64,000 nucleotides of DNA, from assembly GCA_021153565.1 (NCBI GenBank), contig JAJKJU010000006.1:21839-85838 (forward strand). The letters are read 5' to 3'. Positions 36,682-45,993 of this stretch are shown one piece after another. Position 1 is the first letter of the stretch. Each line of letters starts with the position of its first letter. Source of the stretch: Rhizobacter sp. GTDB lineage: Bacteria > Pseudomonadota > Gammaproteobacteria > Burkholderiales > Burkholderiaceae_C. Below the pieces are notes generated by a model. It did no database searches and was not told the origin of the DNA. It saw nothing but the letters and a program-made list of their open reading frames with translations. Position numbers and translations under genes: made by a program.

Positions 36682-36874
36682 GGGACTCCAATGATGCTGC
36701 CAGGAATTATAGGAACTCGGTTACAGCTGATTCGGGGGTAGCGTGAATTGGTTCGCAACCAAGCGTGAGTCGACTGCAAAACTTCTCAGGGTTCTCCTTG
36801 AAAATAGCGGCTTAATCGGTGCGAACCCGTCTTGGTTTTGCAACGGGACGGGGGTCCTGGAAGCGGAAATCTCG

Positions 36875-36903
36875 TTGTGGGGCAAAGACTTTACTGCTAG
36901 CAT
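36875..36903 (+). promoter_or_regulatory. candidate sigma-70 promoter of the pilMNOPQ operon
   Basis: TTGTGG (36875-36880) and TAGCAT (36898-36903) are 17 bases apart, 58 bases before the pilM GTG, in the 280-base mrcA-pilM gap. Each box matches consensus only partly, so this is a guess; nothing else in the gap stands out. Confidence 0.3.
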
Positions 36904-36961
36904 TGAAGTAACTTATTAACAGTCCAGTGCAGCCTTTCGAGGCTGCCTGGGAGAGGGCGTT

Positions 36962-38041
36962 GTGAGCTTTCTGGACACGTTGTTGGGTCGCAAACATCCA
37001 CCGATGATCGGGTTGGACGTTAGCTCGTCCAGCGTCAAATTGGTGGAGCTATCTCAAAATCCTTCCGGTGAATATGTCCTGGAGCGATTTGCCGCCGAAA
37101 GCTTCGAAAAAGGCTGGATTCAAGACGGCCAAATCGAGAAATTCGACGAAGTGGCGGACGCCGTCAAACGGGTCGTCTCCAAGAGTGGCACCAAGACCAA
37201 GAACGTCGTCATGGCCATGCCCCAGTCGGCGGTCATTACGAAGAAGATCATGCTTCCCGCAGGACTGCGCGAGGAAGAACTCGAGCTTCAGGTCGAATCC
37301 GAAGCCAACCAGTACATCCCCTTTTCGCTCGACGAAGTGAGCCTCGACTTTTGCGTCATTGGTCCGAGCCCCACCTCGGTCGGCGACGTCGAGGTCCTGA
37401 TCGCCGCGTCTCGCAAGGACCGCGTGCAGGATCGCCAGGGCCTCGCCGAAGCAGCGGGGCTGAAGCCAATGGTGCTCGACATCGAGTCGCATGCGTCCCG
37501 TCTCGCGATGAGTCGCGTCGTGGCGACTTTGCCGAATGAAGGCCGCGACGCCCTGGTTGCCCTCTTCGAAATTGGAGCCGACACGACCAGTCTCAAAGTC
37601 CTGCGCGACGACGAGATGCTCTACGACCGTGACCAAGCCTTTGGCGGATCGCAGCTCACGCAGCTCATCTCGCGCCAATATGGGTTTTCGTTCGAGGAGG
37701 CCGAGCAGAAGAAGCTGGCCGCCGACCTGCCCGACGACTACGAGACATCCATCCTCGCGCCATTCGTCGACAGCCTTTCGCAGGAAATCGGGCGCGCGCT
37801 GCAGTACTTCTTTACCAGTACGCCACATCACAAGGTCCACTACGTGATGCTCGCCGGTGGAACGGCCACGCTGCCGGGTCTCAAGGACCGCGTGACCGAG
37901 CTCACCGGTTTTGCATCGATGGTGGTCAACCCATTCGACAATATGAAGCTTGGCAGCGCCGTGCGTGAGAGCAAGCTGCGCCGTGAGGCACCGTCATACC
38001 TGACGGCCTGCGGCCTGGCGATGCGGAGGTTCCTGCAGTGA
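36962..38041 (+). CDS. pilM: type IV pilus assembly ATPase-like protein PilM
   Basis: A 359-aa actin-like cytoplasmic protein of the type IV pilus alignment complex. MIGLDVSSSSVKLVELS is the phosphate-1 region (14-30); GGTATLPGLKDRVTELTGF is the adenosine region near the C-terminus, and FGGSQLTQLISRQYGFSFEE lies between. PilM binds the N-terminus of PilN. The GTG at 36962 has a GGAGAGGG site upstream and gives MSFLDTLLGRKHPP, the normal N-terminus. First gene of the operon. Confidence 0.94.
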   Translation: MSFLDTLLGRKHPPMIGLDVSSSSVKLVELSQNPSGEYVLERFAAESFEKGWIQDGQIEKFDEVADAVKRVVSKSGTKTKNVVMAMPQSAVITKKIMLPAGLREEELELQVESEANQYIPFSLDEVSLDFCVIGPSPTSVGDVEVLIAASRKDRVQDRQGLAEAAGLKPMVLDIESHASRLAMSRVVATLPNEGRDALVALFEIGADTTSLKVLRDDEMLYDRDQAFGGSQLTQLISRQYGFSFEEAEQKKLAADLPDDYETSILAPFVDSLSQEIGRALQYFFTSTPHHKVHYVMLAGGTATLPGLKDRVTELTGFASMVVNPFDNMKLGSAVRESKLRREAPSYLTACGLAMRRFLQ

Positions 38042-38670
38042 TCCTCATTAACCTACTCCCGCACAGGGAGGAAAGGCGCAAGCGGCGCAAGGCAGCGTAT
38101 TTCATCGGTTTGGGCGTGTCTGCGGCCGTCGGCTTGGCGGTCGTCGGAATCTGGTTCCTCGTCTTGCAGCAGCTCACGTCATCGCAACGCGATCGCAATG
38201 CCTACCTGGGCGGCGAAATCAAGAAGCTCGAAGTCCAGATCAAGGACATCGCGACCCTGCGTGCCGAAATCGAATCGCTAAAGGCGCGCCAGAAGGCGGT
38301 CGAAGATTTGCAGATCGATCGCAATGTGCCGGTTCACGTGCTTAATGAGCTGGTGAAGCAGACTCCGGAAGGGGTGTATTTCACTTCGGTGAAGCAGGAC
38401 GGTCAGACCCTGAACGTCAACGGCGTTGCCCAGACTAACGAGCGCGTCTCGGAGTTCCTGCGCAATACCGCCAACAACTCTGAATGGCTCGTCAAGCCCG
38501 AACTCGTCGAGATCAAGGCATCGACGACGAGCGCTGGACGGGACCAGAAGCGGCTCTTTGACTTCGGGGTGCGTCTGACGGTGAAGCGTCCGCAGGACAA
38601 GGCGACGGCCGATGCAATACCGGCCGCGAAGCCGGCAAGTTCGGCTGCGGTCGCAGCGAAGAAAGCCTGA
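38038..38670 (+). CDS. pilN: type IV pilus alignment protein PilN
   Basis: A 210-aa bitopic inner-membrane protein. INLLPHREERRKRR is the conserved PilM-binding N-terminal motif; a membrane helix follows (GLGVSAAVGLAVVGIWFLVL), then a coiled coil (GGEIKKLEVQIKDIATLRAE) and a ferredoxin-like periplasmic domain with GVYFTSVKQDGQTLNVNGVA. The C-terminus is a low-complexity Ala/Lys tail. The GTG start overlaps the pilM stop (GTGA). Confidence 0.94.
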   Translation: MILINLLPHREERRKRRKAAYFIGLGVSAAVGLAVVGIWFLVLQQLTSSQRDRNAYLGGEIKKLEVQIKDIATLRAEIESLKARQKAVEDLQIDRNVPVHVLNELVKQTPEGVYFTSVKQDGQTLNVNGVAQTNERVSEFLRNTANNSEWLVKPELVEIKASTTSAGRDQKRLFDFGVRLTVKRPQDKATADAIPAAKPASSAAVAAKKA

Positions 38671-38677
38671 GTCCGAC

Positions 38678-39358
38678 ATGGCAAACAAGAATGTGAATGT
38701 CGATCTGAACTCGGTCTTCGAGGGGGCGGCCGCGCAGTTTCGCGGGCTGAATCCCAATGAACCCGGTCAGTGGCCCGCGCTGCCCAAGGCGGTGACCTGG
38801 TCGATTCTTTGTATTGCTGTGGTGGTCGTTGGCTGGTTTTTTCTGTTGTCGAGTGCCAACGACGAACTCGAGGCAGAGCGGGCCAAGGAGCCTGCGCTCA
38901 AGACCGACTATCGCAACAAGCTCGCGCAGGCTGTGAACCTGCCTGAACTCCGCAAGCAGAAGCTGCAGGTCGAAGAGTACGTGACCCAACTTGAGAAGCA
39001 ATTGCCTGGCAAGGCCGAAATGGACGCGCTGCTTTCGGACATCAATACTGCCGGTCTCGGCCGAGGTCTGCAATTCGAGTTGTTCCGTCCAGGTCAGGTC
39101 GTCGTGAAAGACTACTACGCGGAGTTGCCGATTTCGATCAAGGTGACGGGGCGGTATCACGACATCGGGGCTTTCGCAGCCGATGTGGCCAATCTGTCGC
39201 GCATCGTCACGCTTCACAACATGAATATCACCGGTGCCAAGGATCCCACCAGCGCCTTGTCCATGGAGGCGACTGCACGGACTTATCGCTACCTCGATCC
39301 TGCCGAAGTCGAGTCGGTCCGCAAGGCGAACGAGAAGCCGAAGGCGGGTGCCAAATGA
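38678..39358 (+). CDS. pilO: type IV pilus alignment protein PilO
   Basis: A 226-aa bitopic inner-membrane protein that pairs with PilN. The cytoplasmic N-terminus is followed by a helix (TWSILCIAVVVVGWFFLLSS), a coiled coil (LRKQKLQVEEYVTQLEKQLP) and a periplasmic core with YYAELPISIKVTGRYHDIGA, the PilO signature (PI-x-I-x-V-x-G-x-Y-H). The ATG at 38678 is 8 bases after the pilN stop; earlier starts would overlap pilN. Confidence 0.94.
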   Translation: MANKNVNVDLNSVFEGAAAQFRGLNPNEPGQWPALPKAVTWSILCIAVVVVGWFFLLSSANDELEAERAKEPALKTDYRNKLAQAVNLPELRKQKLQVEEYVTQLEKQLPGKAEMDALLSDINTAGLGRGLQFELFRPGQVVVKDYYAELPISIKVTGRYHDIGAFAADVANLSRIVTLHNMNITGAKDPTSALSMEATARTYRYLDPAEVESVRKANEKPKAGAK

Positions 39359-39894
39359 TCACGAGATTTAGTCTCGGCACATTGGCCGCATCAATGCTTG
39401 TGGCGTCTCTTGCAGCGTGCTCTGGCGAGCAGGACGAATTGGCTCAGTGGATGGAGCAGCAAAAGCACGAGGTCAAGCCGAGTGTGCTGCCATTGTCGCC
39501 GCCAAAGAAGTTCGATCCACAACCCTATTTGGCCCTTTCGGGCGTCGACCCCTTCAGCCAACAAAAGTTGACCGTGGCCCTCAAGCAGGAAGCCCGACAG
39601 CCGAATTCCATGTTGGCGGCGGAAATCAACCGGCGCAAAGAACCCTTGGAAGCCTACCCCTTGGACGGAATGTCGATGGTTGGCAGCGTGGCGAAGCACG
39701 GTCAGCCGTATGCCCTGCTGAAAGTGGACAGCCTGCTGTATCAGGTCAAGGTCGGTGACTATCTCGGGCAGAACTACGGAAAGATCACCAAGATCACCGA
39801 AACCGAAATTTCCCTGAGAGAGATTGTTCAGGATGCGGCTGGCGAATGGATTGAGCGTCCGGGCTCACTCCAGCTCCAGGAGAAATCGCGATGA
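39355..39894 (+). CDS. pilP: type IV pilus lipoprotein PilP
   Basis: A 179-aa inner-membrane lipoprotein with lipobox SLAAC (acylated C22). The disordered central part is followed by the PilP beta-domain: LDGMSMVGSVAKHGQPYALL, VDSLLYQVKVGDYLGQNYGK and ITETEISLREIVQDAAGEW, the last being the conserved C-terminal motif. It bridges PilNO and the secretin PilQ. It overlaps pilO (4 bases) and pilQ (4 bases). Confidence 0.95.
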   Translation: MITRFSLGTLAASMLVASLAACSGEQDELAQWMEQQKHEVKPSVLPLSPPKKFDPQPYLALSGVDPFSQQKLTVALKQEARQPNSMLAAEINRRKEPLEAYPLDGMSMVGSVAKHGQPYALLKVDSLLYQVKVGDYLGQNYGKITKITETEISLREIVQDAAGEWIERPGSLQLQEKSR

Positions 39895-42056
39895 AGTGCA
39901 TGCAGGAGACAGGAATGACTGGCAATTGGGGGGCGCGAATACTCGCGCTAGTGGTGTGCCTTGGCGCGACGATTCCGGCGTGGGCGCAGAACGCGATCCA
40001 GTCGATCAACAGTAGCCAGCAAGCGGGCTCTGACATCATTCGCATTGAATTGGCTCAGCCGCTGGCCACGGTGCCCAACGGATTCACGGTACAGACGCCT
40101 CCGCGCGTTGCCATCGATCTTCCGGGCGTGACGAATGCGCTGGGCAAGTCGAGCGTTGACATCAACCAGGGCAACCTGCGTTCGATCAACGTTGCGCAGT
40201 CGGGCGAGCGATCGCGCCTCGTGCTCAATCTCAAGCAGCCGGCGAACTATCAGGTCCAGTTGGAAGGCAAGATTCTTCTGGTTGTTCTTGCCGCCCCGAC
40301 GGCGGCCCCTGTTGCCTCCGGTGCGGCGACCAGCAGTGAGCCGGTGCATTTCGCTGAGAGCCTGAATCGCTCGCCGGTGGCACTGCGCGACATCGACTTC
40401 CGCCGCGGGCCGGACGGTGCGGGCCGGCTTGTGGTCGATCTCCCGAGCAATCAGGTCGGCGTCGACATCCGTCAGCAAGGTCAGAGTCTCGTTGTCGAAT
40501 TCCTGCGGTCAACCTTGCCCGACAACCTGCGTCGTCGTCTTGACGTCACAGACTTCGGCACTCCAGTGCAAACCGTCACTGCGACGCAAAGTGGCGACCG
40601 GGTTCGGCTGATCGTTGACCCTCGCGGTGCGTGGGAACACAGTGCCTATCAGAGCGACAACCAGTTCGTGCTTGAAGTGCGGCCGCAGAAGATCGACCCG
40701 AACAAGTTGACGCAGGGTCCTGGCTACTCTGGGGAAAAGCTGTCGCTCAATTTCCAGAACATCGAAGTGCGTGCGCTGCTGCAAGTTATCGCCGACTTCA
40801 CGAACTTCAACGTGGTGACGAGCGATTCTGTGACTGGCAATGTCACCTTGCGTTTGAAAGACGTTCCTTGGGATCAGGCCCTCGACATCATTCTGCAGGC
40901 CAAGGGATTGGGACTGCGCAAGTCCGGCAATGTGATCTGGATCGCGCCCAAAGATGAACTCGCGGCGAAGGAAAAGGTCGACCTCGAAGCGAAGGCGCAG
41001 ATTCTGGCGCTTGAGCCTGTGCGCACGCAGTCCTACCAGTTGAACTACACGAAGGCGGAAGAAGTGGCCAAGGGTCTGACCGGGCAGTCCACTGGGCAGA
41101 GCGGCGGCACGGCAAGCCGCATCTTGTCGCCACGCGGCAGCGTGATCTTCGAGACCCGAACGAATCAACTGTTCGTGAGCGACGTTCCGTCAAAGCTGGA
41201 AGAAATCCAGGCGATGATCACCAAGATCGACATCCCGGTTCGCCAAGTGTTGATCGAAGCACGCATCGTCATCGCTGACGACAAGTTCGGGCGGTCGCTG
41301 GGCGTGAGGTTGGGAGGCTCCGACCTTCGTGGCCTTCGCGGAGGCACCCCTGGATACAGTATCGGAGGCGACAACCGCGTCACCGTCGGCGGGAACATGA
41401 ACGCTGTGGGAGCGCAGACACAGCAGACCACGGCGACATCGGTTCCCTTCACCGACACTCAGTTCGTGAATCTTCCTGCCACTGGGCAGAACAATTTTGA
41501 TGCGGCCACGTTTGCGCTGTCGTTGTTCGGGGCATCGTCCAATCGTTTTCTGAACCTCGAGATCTCGGCCCTGGAAGCTGATGGCAAGGGCAAGGTGGTT
41601 TCAAGCCCGCGCGTCATCACGGCCGATCAGGTCAAGGCCTTGATCGAACAGGGTGAAGAGCTTCCGTACCAGACTGCGACATCGAGCGTGGCCACGGCAC
41701 TGCAGTTCCGCAAGGCGAACCTGCGACTCGAGGTGACGCCCCAAATTACGCCGGAAGGCAACGTGATACTCGACGTCGACGTCAACAAGGACAGCGTGGG
41801 TCGTGTGACAGCAGCCGGCTTCGCGATTGATACCAAGCATGTGAAGACGCAGGTGCTGGTCGAGAACGGCGGCACGGTGGTGATCGGCGGTATCTTCGAG
41901 CAGACAGATCGGGAAGACATCACGAAGGTGCCGTTCTTGGGGGATGTTCCTTACTTGGGCAACTTGTTCAAGACGAAGACAAAAACCTCGAACAAAACTG
42001 AATTGCTGATCTTCATCACGCCCAAGGTGGTGAGTGATCGTTCCGCTGCCCGCTGA
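39891..42056 (+). CDS. pilQ: type IV pilus secretin PilQ
   Basis: A 721-aa outer-membrane secretin. The signal peptide ends AWAQ near residue 33; two AMIN domains (about 40-150 and 160-265) bind peptidoglycan; the STN/N0 region has SLNFQNIEVRALLQVIADFT; the secretin core ends VPFLGDVPYLGNLFKTKTKT and ELLIFITPKVV. It is the channel for the growing pilus. The ATG at 39891 has AGGAG eight bases upstream and overlaps pilP; a second in-frame ATG at 39915 is also preceded by a good site. Confidence 0.95.
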   Translation: MKCMQETGMTGNWGARILALVVCLGATIPAWAQNAIQSINSSQQAGSDIIRIELAQPLATVPNGFTVQTPPRVAIDLPGVTNALGKSSVDINQGNLRSINVAQSGERSRLVLNLKQPANYQVQLEGKILLVVLAAPTAAPVASGAATSSEPVHFAESLNRSPVALRDIDFRRGPDGAGRLVVDLPSNQVGVDIRQQGQSLVVEFLRSTLPDNLRRRLDVTDFGTPVQTVTATQSGDRVRLIVDPRGAWEHSAYQSDNQFVLEVRPQKIDPNKLTQGPGYSGEKLSLNFQNIEVRALLQVIADFTNFNVVTSDSVTGNVTLRLKDVPWDQALDIILQAKGLGLRKSGNVIWIAPKDELAAKEKVDLEAKAQILALEPVRTQSYQLNYTKAEEVAKGLTGQSTGQSGGTASRILSPRGSVIFETRTNQLFVSDVPSKLEEIQAMITKIDIPVRQVLIEARIVIADDKFGRSLGVRLGGSDLRGLRGGTPGYSIGGDNRVTVGGNMNAVGAQTQQTTATSVPFTDTQFVNLPATGQNNFDAATFALSLFGASSNRFLNLEISALEADGKGKVVSSPRVITADQVKALIEQGEELPYQTATSSVATALQFRKANLRLEVTPQITPEGNVILDVDVNKDSVGRVTAAGFAIDTKHVKTQVLVENGGTVVIGGIFEQTDREDITKVPFLGDVPYLGNLFKTKTKTSNKTELLIFITPKVVSDRSAAR

Positions 42057-42100
42057 TCGGCAATTCGAATATCAACGCCCGACATAGAGTGAGGCTTCCG

Positions 42101-44224
42101 ATGAAGATCCTAAACTGGTTGACGGCGAGTCTTCTCACGATGACTCTTGCCGCCTGTGGTGGCGGTGGGAATGCAGGAGACTCGACGTTTGGTGGCGGAT
42201 CCACCGGAGGTTCCACTGGCGGCACAACGACGAGTGCGCCAACTCTAACGGTCGCTCTGTCGTCTCCAACGGTCACCTCCTCTGCCCCTGCGACGGTAAC
42301 GGCTACCCTGCAGGATTCGAAAGGCAATGGGATTGCCAGCCAGGTGGTCACCTTCGCGTCGGATGGCGGGCTTGGCACCTTCAGCGCTGCGACCGCCCTT
42401 ACGAACTCGTCTGGGCAAGCGTCGGTGGCTGTGTATCCAAAGAGCAGTACGGCGGTCGGGGCCGACTCGGTGACTGCGTCTGCTTCCGTCAACGGTACTG
42501 CAGTGAAGGCAACGATCGGATATCAGCTAACTGCAAGCAATGTCACTATCTCGAGTTTCACCTCCGACGTAGGAGCCGGCACGCTCAGTGCGTACGGGCA
42601 AGCCACGCTCTCAGTGACCGTCGCGAACGCTGCGGCCGGAAGTCCCGTCAACGTCGCGGTGAGCTCGGCGTGTGTCACGGCTGGCAAGGCTACTCTTTCA
42701 CAAACCAGCACGACGACGACCAACGGTACCGCAACATTCGCATATCAGGACGCTGGTTGTGGCGCGAACGTAGCAAGCGATTCTCTGCAAGCGACTGTCA
42801 CCGGCGGTACTGGTGTTAGTACTCCGCTGACAATGAAGATCGCGTCGCCCGCCGTGAGCAGTGTGACCTTCGTCTCCGCCTCGCCGTCAACAATCTATAT
42901 CAAGGGATCGGGGTTCACAGAAACGTCAACCGTCACCTTCAAGGTGGTCGACATTGCGGGCGGAGCGATTCCAAACCAGTTGGTGTCGATGATCGCGACA
43001 ACGTATACAGGTGGTCTGACGCTGGACGGCGTGTCTACCGCTGTCACGAAGACCACGGACTCGAATGGTGAAGTCAAAGTCCTGGTGAACTCTGGGACCA
43101 TTCCTACGCCTGTCCGCGTGAAGGCGAGCTTGGTGGGCTCAACGATTACGACGTCGTCCAGCAACCTCACGATTACCGTCGGGCTGCCGTCGCAAATCAA
43201 CTTCTCGTTCTCGCAGAAGACACTGAACATCGAGGGCTTCAACATCGATGGGACGCCGAATACGTACACGATCATCGCGTCCGACCGCATGGGTAATCCT
43301 GTTCCGGCCGGAACGACCATCAACTTCGTGACCGAGGGTGGTCAGATTGTCGGTTCGAAGCAAATTGTCATCGATACGAATGGCAACGCGACTGCGACCA
43401 CGTCCTTCCTCTCGTCTACCCCTCGTCCAAAGGATGGCCGGATCACTGTAGTCGCGTACGCCTTGGGTGAAGAGTCGTTCATCGATGCAAACGGCAACAA
43501 TGTCTACGATGCCGGAGATGATTTTCAGGATCTGGGCGATGTCTTTGTGTCGAGCCCGTACTTCTCGACCTTCGATGCGGCAAATGACCAACGCATACCG
43601 TACACGTTGACTGGTACGACTGCTGCCTGCGTCACTGCGACCACCCCAAAGCTCAAACTTGACGTATATACACCGTCAGTCGCAACTTTCAGCGGGAGCA
43701 ATAGATGCGATGGGGTTTGGGGCCAGGCATACGTGCGCCGTGCCGTCGAAACGGTGCTGTCCACCTCTGGTGCACGGCCACTCTGGAATTCAATCGGATC
43801 CGGAACACTCAGCAACGGCTGCGCTGCTGTGACCCTCAACGATGGTGACGGAACAACGTTCAACAAGTACTACCTTGTTGGGGCGGGAAGCATATTCAAC
43901 CTTGCTGCGACTGGCTCGCTGAGTATCTTGGTCGGTGACAACAACACGTACTCTCCGGCGGCATCTCCTGCTGGACGATTGAACCCGATGGCTGCAGGAA
44001 CCACGGTGAGCGTGGTGGCAACGACGGGCATCACGGCGAGTGTCAGTGGCGGCACCCCCGTTCCGAGTACCACGAACGTTAGTTCGGCGACGATCACTTA
44101 CTCGTTCGACAGCGTCACTTCGGGCACTTTGACTTTGAAGTTCACTTCGCCGGGTGGTTTGACCACCTCGGTGCCGGTCGGCATCACGACTTCTCCCTCC
44201 GGGACGGCGTGCACCCCCCAGTAG
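42101..44224 (+). CDS. large lipoprotein with invasin-type Ig-like repeats
   Basis: A 707-aa exported lipoprotein. The lipobox is LAAC (acylated C19), followed by a Gly/Ser/Thr linker (GGGSTGGSTGG). At least three Big_1-like Ig modules follow: VTATLQDSKGNGIASQVVTF (about 60-80), STVTFKVVDIAGGAIPNQLV and NTYTIIASDRMGNPVPAGTT, each with a D-x-x-G-N-x-(I/V)-x-x-x-x-(I/V)-x-F turn, and the associated SxxGxAxV strand. The C-terminal third (from about 500) has Cys pairs and no recognised domain. GAGG six bases upstream supports the ATG at 42101. It sits between pilQ and aroK, overlapping aroK by 16 bases. It is probably a surface adhesin or pilus-associated protein. Confidence 0.82.
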   Translation: MKILNWLTASLLTMTLAACGGGGNAGDSTFGGGSTGGSTGGTTTSAPTLTVALSSPTVTSSAPATVTATLQDSKGNGIASQVVTFASDGGLGTFSAATALTNSSGQASVAVYPKSSTAVGADSVTASASVNGTAVKATIGYQLTASNVTISSFTSDVGAGTLSAYGQATLSVTVANAAAGSPVNVAVSSACVTAGKATLSQTSTTTTNGTATFAYQDAGCGANVASDSLQATVTGGTGVSTPLTMKIASPAVSSVTFVSASPSTIYIKGSGFTETSTVTFKVVDIAGGAIPNQLVSMIATTYTGGLTLDGVSTAVTKTTDSNGEVKVLVNSGTIPTPVRVKASLVGSTITTSSSNLTITVGLPSQINFSFSQKTLNIEGFNIDGTPNTYTIIASDRMGNPVPAGTTINFVTEGGQIVGSKQIVIDTNGNATATTSFLSSTPRPKDGRITVVAYALGEESFIDANGNNVYDAGDDFQDLGDVFVSSPYFSTFDAANDQRIPYTLTGTTAACVTATTPKLKLDVYTPSVATFSGSNRCDGVWGQAYVRRAVETVLSTSGARPLWNSIGSGTLSNGCAAVTLNDGDGTTFNKYYLVGAGSIFNLAATGSLSILVGDNNTYSPAASPAGRLNPMAAGTTVSVVATTGITASVSGGTPVPSTTNVSSATITYSFDSVTSGTLTLKFTSPGGLTTSVPVGITTSPSGTACTPQ

Positions 44225-44787
44225 TCAGTCTTGTCGGTCTTCCTGGTGCAGGCAAGTCCACCGTAGGGCGCCAACTGGCGCGGGCACTTCAGTGCCCGTT
44301 TGTGGATGTCGATGCCGAGATAGAGCGGCAGATCGGTACAAGCATTCGGCACTTTTTCGAAGTGGAAGGCGAGCCGGCGTTTCGTGACCTCGAGCAGGCG
44401 ACGCTTGCTGGCCTCCTTGCCCGGGGTGGCGCCGTTCTCGCTACCGGTGGCGGTGCAGTGCTTCGCGAACAAAACCGTCAGAGCCTGCGGGAGCATTCTG
44501 TCGTGGTGTACCTCCGGTCCACCCCGGAGGAAATCTTCAAGCGGCTGCGACACGATACGCAGCGCCCCTTGCTGCAAGTGAAGGACCCCTTGCGGAAGCT
44601 GCGGGAACTATTTGAAGAGCGGGATCCTCTTTATCGTGATTCCGCGAGGTTTATCATCGAAACTGGTCGACCGTCAGTGCCCGCCCTGGTGAGAATGATC
44701 CTCATGCAACTGGAACTTGCCGGCGTGGTCGAGTCGTCCCGCGTAGCGTCGCCCGTGGAGCGGAAGCCGACAACTCCAAGCGCCTAA
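44209..44787 (+). CDS. aroK: shikimate kinase
   Basis: A 192-aa kinase making shikimate 3-phosphate. Walker A GLPGAGKS is at 10-17; [15 protein letters not shown] holds the shikimate-binding Asp; [11 protein letters not shown] and [14 protein letters not shown] match the family; the lid is [10 protein letters not shown]. The tail after residue 170 is an extension without clear homology. The GTG start lies inside the last codons of the lipoprotein gene, so the two are translationally linked. Confidence 0.94.
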   Translation: MHPPVVSLVGLPGAGKSTVGRQLARALQCPFVDVDAEIERQIGTSIRHFFEVEGEPAFRDLEQATLAGLLARGGAVLATGGGAVLREQNRQSLREHSVVVYLRSTPEEIFKRLRHDTQRPLLQVKDPLRKLRELFEERDPLYRDSARFIIETGRPSVPALVRMILMQLELAGVVESSRVASPVERKPTTPSA

Positions 44788-44797
44788 ACTTGCCGAC

Positions 44798-45895
44798 ATG
44801 AAAAAACCGGCATTGAACGTGATTGTTCCCGTTGGAATCGAAGGACGCAGCTACGACATTGTCATCGGAAGCGGCCTCATCGAACGAGGCGACAGTTGGG
44901 ACGGTCTCCCCGGCGCCACTGCCGCTGTCATTGTTACCAACAGCACGGTAGAGAAGCTCTACGCCCAGCAACTGGCACACGCTCTGAGCATTCGGTACGC
45001 GAAGGTCAGTCTGGTCGTACTCCCTGACGGTGAGTCCCACAAGAGCTGGGAATCTCTCAATACGATATTCGACCACCTGCTCGCCGCGGCATGTGATCGC
45101 AAGACAGTCTTGTTCGCGCTCGGCGGAGGGGTGGTTGGCGACATGACCGGGTTTGCCGCCGCGTGCTATATGCGTGGCGTCCCATTTGTTCAAGTTCCCA
45201 CAACATTGCTCGCGCAAGTCGACTCCTCGGTCGGCGGCAAGACTGCCATTAATCATCCGCTGGGCAAGAACATGATCGGAGCGTTCTACCAACCGGTACG
45301 GGTCGTGTCCGATCTGGACACTCTGAAGACATTACCTCAGCGCGAGATCGCAGCGGGCCTCGCCGAAGTGATCAAGTATGGTCCGATCGCCGATGACGGA
45401 TTCTTCTCCTGGATCGAGGAGCACCTCGATGCCTTGCTGGGCCTCGAAGCAGAACCCCTTGCGTACGCGATTCGCCGATCGTGTGAGATCAAGGCACTTG
45501 TCGTCTCGCAAGACGAACGTGAGTCCGGATTGCGCGCGATCCTTAACTTCGGCCATACCTTCGGCCATGCAATCGAAGCGGGATTGGGATACGGAGAATG
45601 GCTTCATGGTGAAGCGGTTGGTTGCGGGATGGTGATGGCGGCAGACCTTTCCGAGCGACTCGGCTTGATCGACGCCACCTATTCATCGCGAATTCGGCAG
45701 ATTGTGAAGCGGGCAGGCTTGCCGACGATAGGGCCCCGTCTCGGCATCGACCGATACTTCGAACTCATGGGCCGAGACAAGAAGTCTGAGAGTGGCGACA
45801 TCCGGTTCGTGCTCATCGATGCGCCGGGGCACGCGATTCTCCGATCGGCTCCGGACGCGCAAGTCCGTGCCGTCATCGAGAGCAACACGGGATGA
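44798..45895 (+). CDS. aroB: 3-dehydroquinate synthase
   Basis: A 365-aa NAD- and zinc-dependent enzyme, second step of the shikimate pathway. [20 protein letters not shown] is the NAD site, [20 protein letters not shown] the substrate loop, and the zinc ligands lie in E-([10 protein letters not shown]), [11 protein letters not shown] and HGEAVGCGM. It starts 10 bases after aroK. In many relatives a dGTPase gene follows; here a minus-strand pilin operon does. Confidence 0.96.
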   Translation: MKKPALNVIVPVGIEGRSYDIVIGSGLIERGDSWDGLPGATAAVIVTNSTVEKLYAQQLAHALSIRYAKVSLVVLPDGESHKSWESLNTIFDHLLAAACDRKTVLFALGGGVVGDMTGFAAACYMRGVPFVQVPTTLLAQVDSSVGGKTAINHPLGKNMIGAFYQPVRVVSDLDTLKTLPQREIAAGLAEVIKYGPIADDGFFSWIEEHLDALLGLEAEPLAYAIRRSCEIKALVVSQDERESGLRAILNFGHTFGHAIEAGLGYGEWLHGEAVGCGMVMAADLSERLGLIDATYSSRIRQIVKRAGLPTIGPRLGIDRYFELMGRDKKSESGDIRFVLIDAPGHAILRSAPDAQVRAVIESNTG

Positions 45896-45993
45896 TGGTC
45901 GAGAAGAGGCGTTTTTTGAGGGTCAATCTGGAATACAAGCGCCTTACTGGCTGACATGCCTTCACTGTCGAAGGTTCGGAGTAAGTTTGGCGC

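Noticed and set aside
36721..36903. A 60-codon minus-strand frame between mrcA and pilM as a small gene
   Set aside because: It lies in the divergent promoter region, lacks a ribosome-binding site and shows no recognisable feature.
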